Source: CAYLMG01 sp964464635 (GTDB taxonomy: Bacteria; Planctomycetota; Phycisphaerae; Sedimentisphaerales; Anaerobacaceae). From it: 5,417 nt of DNA. The stretch lies in contig CAYXGT010000125.1 in the NCBI GenBank assembly GCA_964464635.1, positions 1 through 5,417 of the forward strand. Direction: 5' to 3'. Positions 1-5,417 of the stretch are shown piece after piece. Position numbers and translations under genes: made by a program. Numbering within the stretch: position 1 is the stretch's first letter; each line of letters begins with the position of its first letter. The notes beneath the pieces were generated by a model. The model did no database searches. It had not been told where the DNA came from and was given only the letters and a program-made list of their open reading frames with translations.

Positions 1-51
1 CGAGACAAATTTCTAATCCGTAGGTCACAGGTTCGAATCCTGTCGGGCGTG
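1..51 (+). tRNA. 3' part of a tRNA-Arg(TCT)-like gene, truncated by the window edge
   Basis: The T-arm is perfect: stem ACAGG (27-31), loop TTCGAAT (32-38), stem CCTGT (39-43). It is followed by a seven-base acceptor strand CGGGCGT (44-50) and a probable discriminator G51; no CCA is encoded. A five-base variable region (22-26) and the loop TTTCTAA (10-16) give anticodon TCT at 12-14, which reads AGA (Arg). The anticodon stem is poor: ACAAA (5-9) faces TCCGT (17-21), with two A.C mismatches where ACGGA would pair fully, and positions 1-4 do not resemble a normal D-stem end. So either the tRNA is degenerate, or only its 3' part is present here, as happens at integration sites in tRNA genes. The 5' half lies outside the window, so function cannot be decided. 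Confidence 0.6.
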
Positions 52-135
52 TTAGATTTGTACGTTTCTATTATTCTGCGGTGCAATTCCGGTAGTTTTC
101 AAATCTTTGTTCTAATAAAATTATACCAAGTGCCG

Positions 136-164
136 TTGACGCCTCATCGCCGAACGTATAATAT
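136..164 (+). promoter_or_regulatory. Predicted sigma70-type promoter of the GH97 gene
   Basis: A -35-like TTGACG lies at 136-141. Two overlapping -10 choices follow: TATAAT at 157-162 (15-base spacer, perfect hexamer) or TAATAT at 159-164 (17-base spacer, weaker hexamer). Either puts the transcript start near 169-171, leaving a leader of about 35 bases before the GTG start at 205. The remainder of 52-135 is AT-rich and shows no gene and no convincing terminator for the tRNA. This is motif reading only. Confidence 0.5.
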
Positions 165-190
165 GGGCTAAAATGAAACAACATATTTTT

Positions 191-196
191 GAAAGG
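191..196 (+). promoter_or_regulatory. Shine-Dalgarno site of the GH97 gene
   Basis: GAAAGG matches bases 2-7 of the full anti-16S consensus AGAAAGGAGG. With that alignment, five bases separate the end of the consensus from the GTG at 205. This supports the GTG start and serves as the reference for judging the odd start of the next gene. Confidence 0.6.
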
Positions 197-204
197 TCTG
201 TATC

Positions 205-2166
205 GTGCGGAAAAATCGGAAAATTATTGTTTTAGGCGGACTGTTTTTTATGTTTCTTATCACAGGAAAAGATGTTTTGGCAAAGTCAAACACAATCACC
301 AGTCCCGACGGCAATTTGGAAGTCTCTTTTCAACTGAATGCTGAAGGCGAACCTCTCTATTCCATTCGATTGAACGGCAAAGACGTTTTAAAACCTTCCT
401 CCTTGGGATTGGTTCGAGACGACCAGACCTTTGCCAGCGTTCTTACACTGGACAAAACTTCAAGCATTGAAAAGGTCAAAGATACTTATACAATGTTGCT
501 CGGTAAGCGGAAATATTGTTCCTATCAGGCTAACCGTTGCACTTTTACATTGAAGAACGACTCCGGCCAGAGGATGCAGGTCATTTTCCAGATCTCCAAC
601 GACGGAGTCGCTTTTCGTTATGCCTTCCCTGATGCCTCGGACAAAACGGTCTCAGTCACAGAGGAGGAAACCACATTTGCCTTTGAACCGAACACAGTCT
701 GCTGGCTTCATCCGATGCAGCCGGGAAAAAGCGGGTGGTCCAGAACTCAACCTTCCTACGAAGAACACTACGTAATCGAGAAGCCCGTTGGTGCTCAGTC
801 ACCTACAAGCGAAGGCTGGTGTTTGCCGGCACTATTCAAAACAGTCGATAATATCTGGGTGCTTATCTGTGATTCGGATGTCGATGAGTCCTATTGTGCT
901 GTTCGTCTGGGCCAGGACTCTGCCGGCGGTGTTTATAAAGTTGCCTTCCCTCATTCTGAAGAACATCGAGGAAAAGTTGATCCCGTACAGCCGACAATCA
1001 CCACACCATTCAAATCTCCCTGGCGAGTTTTGATTATAGGTGATAAGCTTAACAAAATAGTCGAATCCACATTGATGACTGATGTGGCGAAGGCCTGTGA
1101 ATATCCGGATACCGGTTTTATCAAGCCTGGCCGGGCCGCTTGGCATTGGCTGCGATACGGTGACAATAGTGCTACTTTGCCGGTTGCCGAATCGTTTCTC
1201 GATTTTGCAGCAAAAATGAAGTGGGAATACATTCTGATAGATGCCAACTGGGACAAATTGATTGGTTACGAAAAAATGGCTGACTTTTTAAAAAAAGCCG
1301 ATTCTAAAAAAGTCGGTGTTATCCTTTGGTACAATTCCAACGGCCCCTGGAACGACGCTCCTATGGGCCCTAAAAACAAAATGCACGAGCGAACCATTCG
1401 CAGAGAGGAATTCGCCAGGCTTAAGGAAATGGGTGTCAGGGGCGTTAAGGTCGATTTCTTTGGCGGTGACAAACAGGCAACGATGAAACTGTATCTGGAC
1501 ATCTTCAGAGACGCCGCCGATTACGGCATACTCGTCAACTGTCACGGCGCCACCATCCCGCGAGGTTGGCAGCGAACCTATCCCAACCTGGTCACAATGG
1601 AATCCGTAAAAGGTATGGAGTACTGCACCTTCGAACAGCGCAACGCCAATCTGCAGCCGCAGCACTGTTGCATCCTGCCATTCACGCGCAATGCCATCAG
1701 TTCAATGGATTTTACACCTATGGTGTTTGATCCGCGCATTCGTGGTGTCAGGCTGCGCACAACTCTGGCATTTGAATTAGCGTTATCCGTCATCTTTGAA
1801 TCCGGTGTGCAGCATTTTGGTCTTGTGCCCGATGAGTTCGAGATGATGCCTGATTTTGTCGTCAACTACCTGCAGAATGTTCCTACCGCCTGGGATGAAA
1901 CACGATTTATTGATGGCTACCCCGGAAAGTTCGTGGTCATCGCGCGTAAATCCGGAGATAAGTGGTACATCGCCGGCATTAACGGTACCGATAAGAAAAA
2001 AGAGCTGTCGCTGGATTTATCTTTTCTTCCGGATGAAACCAAAGCGACCTTGATAACCGACGGTCCCGACAGAAGCTTTAGCAGGACAACACTTGAAAAA
2101 GACGCCGCTCGCAAACCAAATATTAATTTGCCGCCGAACGGCGGATTCGTCATTGTCACCGACTAA
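205..2166 (+). CDS. Secreted glycoside hydrolase family 97 protein, probable retaining alpha-galactosidase-like enzyme
   Basis: A 653-residue protein with a GTG start preceded by GAAAGG. Residues 1-26 form a signal peptide (basic RKNRK, hydrophobic core, cleavage probably after VLA), so it is exported. The order fits GH97: an N-terminal beta-sandwich (about 29-270, opening ITSPDGNLEVSF), a TIM-barrel catalytic domain (about 295-560) and a small C-terminal beta domain (about 565-652). In the barrel, GVKVDFF carries Asp417 and SVKGMEY carries Glu472. Their 55-residue spacing equals that of the nucleophile and acid/base pair (Asp415/Glu470, from memory) of the Bacteroides retaining GH97 alpha-galactosidase; the inverting SusB-type alpha-glucosidases lack the Asp. 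The NCHGA segment (445-449) and the following RTYPN (457-461) are also family-like. Length is normal for the family. I infer release of alpha-linked galactose or a related sugar outside the cytoplasm; the exact substrate is not readable. It has its own promoter and no SusC/SusD partners in view. Confidence 0.93.
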   Translation: MRKNRKIIVLGGLFFMFLITGKDVLAKSNTITSPDGNLEVSFQLNAEGEPLYSIRLNGKDVLKPSSLGLVRDDQTFASVLTLDKTSSIEKVKDTYTMLLGKRKYCSYQANRCTFTLKNDSGQRMQVIFQISNDGVAFRYAFPDASDKTVSVTEEETTFAFEPNTVCWLHPMQPGKSGWSRTQPSYEEHYVIEKPVGAQSPTSEGWCLPALFKTVDNIWVLICDSDVDESYCAVRLGQDSAGGVYKVAFPHSEEHRGKVDPVQPTITTPFKSPWRVLIIGDKLNKIVESTLMTDVAKACEYPDTGFIKPGRAAWHWLRYGDNSATLPVAESFLDFAAKMKWEYILIDANWDKLIGYEKMADFLKKADSKKVGVILWYNSNGPWNDAPMGPKNKMHERTIRREEFARLKEMGVRGVKVDFFGGDKQATMKLYLDIFRDAADYGILVNCHGATIPRGWQRTYPNLVTMESVKGMEYCTFEQRNANLQPQHCCILPFTRNAISSMDFTPMVFDPRIRGVRLRTTLAFELALSVIFESGVQHFGLVPDEFEMMPDFVVNYLQNVPTAWDETRFIDGYPGKFVVIARKSGDKWYIAGINGTDKKKELSLDLSFLPDETKATLITDGPDRSFSRTTLEKDAARKPNINLPPNGGFVIVTD

Positions 2167-2255
2167 AATGCTTTAATCGGAATTTGGCAAAACCAACCAG
2201 AGTCACCGGTATACTCCTTTTCAAAAAAATCCAGACTCTTAATGCTTAGATAATC
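2167..2255. other. Intergenic stretch with no clear terminator
   Basis: Non-coding gap after the GH97 stop codon. The only inverted repeat noted is AGAGTC (2199-2204) against GACTCT (2234-2239), six base pairs with a 29-base loop and no T-run after it, so it is not a convincing intrinsic terminator. Read-through from the GH97 gene into the next gene therefore cannot be excluded. Confidence 0.5.
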
Positions 2256-2284
2256 TTGATTTAATCACAAATTTATTGTATAAT
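2256..2284 (+). promoter_or_regulatory. Strong sigma70-type promoter of the CotH-like gene
   Basis: TTGATT (2256-2261) and a perfect TATAAT (2279-2284) are separated by exactly 17 bases. Transcription would begin near 2291, leaving about 30 bases of leader. This excludes the in-frame TTG at 2276, which overlaps the -10 region and would lie upstream of the transcript start. It also indicates that the gene is transcribed independently of the GH97 gene. Confidence 0.7.
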
Positions 2285-2305
2285 CCTTCATATAGATATT
2301 CTGAA

Positions 2306-2313
2306 AGAAAGGA
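2306..2313 (+). promoter_or_regulatory. Near-perfect Shine-Dalgarno site that points to an ACG start
   Basis: AGAAAGGA matches the first eight bases of the anti-16S consensus AGAAAGGAGG. Aligned to that consensus, five bases separate its end (2315) from ACG at 2321, the same aligned spacing as for the GH97 gene. The out-of-frame GTG at 2316 would have zero spacing, and the in-frame TTG at 2345 would be far too distant. Confidence 0.65.
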
Positions 2314-2320
2314 TAGTGAG

Positions 2321-5300
2321 ACGTTTAAACCTGTTAATACATTTTTGCTTACATTTACATTGATAGCTTCCTTAGCTTGTACCGCGAGAGCTCAGAATTG
2401 GCCTACAGGTGACTTAAATGGTGACTTCGAAATCGATTTGACTGATATAAGTATGTTTTCACAACAATGGCTCGATTCATCAGACTGCTCGGGACTGGGA
2501 TGTGCCGATTTTGACGGAGAAGACGGCGTTAATATGAACGACGTCGCTATAATTGCACAAAACTGGGGCAAAAAATTCCTCTTCATAAACGAATTTATGG
2601 CAGCGAATAACAGTACTATAGAAGACCCCGATGAAGCAGACGAATTCCCTGACTGGATTGAGATATACAATGCCTCAAACAAGACGGTCGAGCTCGGAGG
2701 GATGTACCTCACTGACAATAACAATGAGCCAACAAAATGGCGTATACCGGATGGTATCACAATCGAACCGAAAGGATACCTGCTTTTCTGGGCAGACGGT
2801 GAAGACGAACAAGGTGACTACCACACCAATTTCAAACTTGGTGCCGACGGTGACGATATTTTTCTTTTCGCCGACGATGCAGGCACCCTTATTGATGATA
2901 TCAGCTTCGGCAGACAATACCCGGATATCTCCTTCGGAAGATACCCCGATGGTAGTAACAATTGGCGATTTATGGGTCACCCGACACCCGATGCAAATAA
3001 TGACTCCGGTTATCTCGGCAAAGTCGCAGACACAATATTCAGTGCTGACCGTGGATTTTATGACCAGCCTTTCCATGTAAGAATGGCCTGTGATACCGAC
3101 GACGCAGAAATTCGTTTCACTCTTGATGGAAGTGACCCAATTGAGCCGAACGGTTTTGTTTACGATAGTAATTTCCCGATACAGATTACGGAAACGACCT
3201 GTCTGCGTGCCGGGGCAATCAAGACCGGCTGGCTGCCCGCGCTAACTAAAACTCACACATATATTTTTGACGCCACTAGCAGTATCAAATCCCTGCAGGT
3301 CTATTCAATCGTCGGAGACGAACAGAAGTCCCTGTATGAGCCGGATGGCGTTATGGCGATTGTGGGAGGCTATTATAGTGGTGGTGCCTGGACATCAGGC
3401 GGGGATCCAGATGCTTACAACCATCCGATAATGCGGGGCTATGAATATGAACGTCCCGTTTCATTGGAAATACTTGTTCCGGAAACAGGCGACAATACTC
3501 AGATCAACTGCGGTATTCGCGTGCAAGGCAGTGATTGGCACCGGCCGCGATATACCCGGGGTGACAACTGGGATTACAACTATGATAAGTTCGGCTTTAA
3601 GCTTTTCTTCCGCAACACATATGGTAATGACAAACTCGAATATCCGGTCTTCCCATTGGCTGACATCGACAACTTCAAGGCCATCATGATCCGAGGCGGG
3701 CATAACGATGTGCATAATCCCTTCATAAAGGATGAAATGCTCAGACGCCTGCACAAGGACATGGGGGGCGTCGCTGTGACTGGTACCGTGGTAAACTTAT
3801 ACCTCAACGGCCAATACAAGTCCTTTTACAATCCATGCGAACGATTGGACCATGATTTTTTCAGAGACTATTACAACGTTGAAACCGATTGGGACGTGAT
3901 TACACAGCGAGCCGTTCGCAACGGCGACAGCGTAGCATGGGATGCCACGCTTAATTTCTTCCAAGGCAATGACCTGTCCATTACTGCTAATTATGATCAG
4001 GCCGGTCAAATGATCGATATCGTGGATTTTATCGATTACCTCATCGTGCAGTTGTACTCGGCTAACTGGGACTGGCCGTCCAACAACTGGACCGTTTCCC
4101 GGGAGCATTCGCCACAGGGTAAGTTCCGCTTTCACTGCTGGGACATGGAAGGAACTATGGAAATGGGATACATCAACAGTTTCGGCTTTGACGATTTTCC
4201 GAGCTGGGGCCCAGGAGGACTCAACGGCCTGAATACACCGCTCGCCTGGCTTTATAGAGCGCTAAAAGCCAATTCCGAATTTCGAATTCTTTTTGCCGAC
4301 CGAATTCAGAAACACTTCTTATGCGACGGAGCATTGACACATGCCAATATTGAAAGACGGTTCGCCGAACTAAGGCAGCAAATGTCCCTGATGCTGCCCG
4401 GGATGGATACTTCAATTCTCACCAGTTGGATTCCCAACCGGCATCAGATAATGCTGGATAAGTTTACCATCGAGGGTCTCTTCCCAAGCCAGGGACCGGC
4501 TTTCCTGGTAAATGGCTCACCGCAACACGGCGGCCATATTTCAACAGGTGACAATCTTACGATAGAATCAAACTCCTCAGGTACAATTTACTACACTCTC
4601 GATGGTTCCGACCCAAGAGCGCCTTCCTACAATGGTATCGTTGAACAAACAGTCCTCATTGCAGAAGATGCTGCGAAAAAAGTATATGTACCGACATCCG
4701 ATATAGGAACAACCTGGCGAGGCGGCTCTGAGCCTTATAATGATTCTGCATGGACTCACGGTACACCAATTATACCCGGCAAGCTCGGCGCCGTAGGCTA
4801 TGAGAGAAGTTCAGGCTATCAGGATTTCATTACTTATAATGTCGATTCGCAAATGTACAATCATATGACTTCCTGCTACGTTAGAATACTATTTACTGTA
4901 AACGAAGAGGACCTGGCTGAATTCAACGCTCTTACGCTTCATGTCAGATGCGATGACGGATTGGTGGCTTTTCTCAACGGGGTTGAAATCGCTTCCATAA
5001 ACAAACCAGACCCATTCGAATGGAATTCCAGTTGTGTAAACAGGGACGATGATCCGACGTTTGTCACATTACCTATCGACGAGCATATTTCCAATTTGCA
5101 TGCGGGTACAAATATTCTGGCTATACACGCTCTGAATACAAGCACAACAAGCTCTGACCTCCTCATTTCCGCAGAATTAATAGCCGCCGTCTATTCTTTT
5201 ATTCCTGCCTCTGCCTCACCCGATGCTGTCGAATATACCGCTTCAATTACACTACCCGAAACAAAACGTGTAAAATCTCGCGTACTTGACGGCGACCAAT

Positions 5301-5417
5301 GGAGTGCTTTGTGCGATGCTGTCTTTGCTGTCGGCCCTGTTGCTGATAACCTGCGCATTACCGAGATTATGTATCATCCTCAGGAAACCAACGAGCCCAA
5401 CGATGCGAACGAGGAGT
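2321..5417 (+). CDS. Secreted multidomain CotH-kinase-like protein with dockerin-like and lamin-tail domains (3' end outside window)
   Basis: The frame is open for 1032 codons and runs off the window. Residue 1 is counted from ACG 2321, which lies at the expected distance from a strong Shine-Dalgarno site; no ATG/GTG/TTG fits as well. Domains in order: signal peptide 1-24 (TARA, then Q25); two dockerin-like EF-hand repeats (D31/N33/D35/D39/D42 and D63/D65/E67/N71/D74) with C56 and C61 between them; lamin-tail domain about 88-227 (INEFMAAN, DWIEIYN); chitobiase-like domain about 237-317 (FTLDGSDP); CotH-kinase domain about 320-720; a second chitobiase-like motif 754-766 (YYTLDGSDPR); a jelly-roll-like domain about 788-955 (DDGLVAFLNGVEI, SSDLL); a chitobiase-like C-terminal half about 968-1005; and the beginning of a second lamin-tail domain from 1011 (LRITEIMYHP). 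CotH-type residues include E507-R508, N582/D584 and W607-D608. CotH of Bacillus phosphorylates spore-coat proteins; here a role outside the cytoplasm, in surface or matrix assembly, is inferred. Substrate unknown. Confidence 0.88.

Noticed and set aside
54..106. Inverted repeat AGATTTG (54-60) / CAAATCT (100-106) after the tRNA
   Set aside because: Seven base pairs with a 39-base loop and no following T-run; not better than chance in AT-rich DNA.
173..235. Twenty-codon ATG frame overlapping the start of the GH97 gene, a possible leader peptide
   Set aside because: It has no Shine-Dalgarno site, starts only a few bases after the predicted transcript start, and runs into the GH97 coding region in another frame with no attenuator-like hairpins.
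2199..2239. Inverted repeat AGAGTC / GACTCT as a terminator of the GH97 gene
   Set aside because: Short stem, long loop, no T-tract after the second arm.
2316..2363. GTG at 2316 as the ordinary start of the second gene
   Set aside because: In its own frame it reaches TGA after 15 codons, and it sits too close to the Shine-Dalgarno site; it works only if one base is missing, so it is kept only as an alternative in the start-codon finding.
2378..2380. Cys20 of the CotH-like protein as a lipoprotein attachment site
   Set aside because: The residues before it (S-L-A-C) do not fit the usual lipobox with Leu at -3, and a good signal peptidase I site (A-R-A, then Q25) follows.
2897..2947. Apparent tandem duplication DISFGRQYP / DISFGRYP in the lamin-tail domain
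   Set aside because: As I recall the family, many lamin-tail domains carry a similar pair of segments ending in GRYPDG, so this is a domain pattern rather than a recent local duplication.
2631..3080. Open frames of 120-150 codons on both strands at 2392-3080 that could suggest separate small genes
   Set aside because: They lie entirely within or mostly over the 2321-5417 frame, which has clear domain matches throughout; the alternatives have no recognisable domains or start signals.

Overview
The window looks like a piece of a Planctomycetota genome, most likely of the Phycisphaerae/Sedimentisphaerales type. This is inferred from protein style only. The second gene encodes a secreted protein with a dockerin-like EF-hand pair of the kind abundant in those bacteria (D-x-N-x-D loops, a Cys pair between them, ending in QNW), joined to a lamin-tail / chitobiase-like / CotH-kinase architecture also common there. 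No ribosomal RNA or phylogenetic marker gene is present to prove it.

Layout. Positions 1-51 hold the 3' part of a tRNA-Arg(TCT)-like sequence cut by the window edge. Its T-arm is perfect, but its anticodon stem does not pair properly. Positions 52-204 are non-coding and carry a sigma70-like promoter and a Shine-Dalgarno site. Positions 205-2166 (+) encode a complete secreted glycoside hydrolase of family GH97 with the retaining-type catalytic pair (Asp417, Glu472), so an alpha-galactosidase-like enzyme is the best guess. Positions 2167-2320 are non-coding and hold a strong promoter (TTGATT-17-TATAAT) and a near-perfect Shine-Dalgarno site. From 2321 to the window end (+) one uninterrupted reading frame of at least 1032 codons encodes a multidomain secreted CotH-kinase-like protein, which continues beyond position 5417. 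It is easily missed because it has no stop codon in the window and no ordinary start codon at its 5' end.

The most unusual point is the start of the second gene. The position exactly where translation should begin (same Shine-Dalgarno alignment as the upstream gene, just before a good signal peptide) is ACG, not ATG/GTG/TTG. Either this is a rare ACG start, or the start codon is mutated or mis-sequenced, or there is a one-base lesion after a nearby out-of-frame GTG. A second point is that a chitobiase-like domain in the same protein appears to be split by an inserted jelly-roll-like domain.

The two protein genes point the same way and both products are predicted to be exported, but each has its own promoter, so they look like neighbours rather than an operon. 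No SusC/SusD-type transporter, regulator, CRISPR array, transposase or integrase is visible. I found no convincing evidence of a wholly new system; the window is mostly an ordinary polysaccharide/cell-surface region with a few features worth checking.
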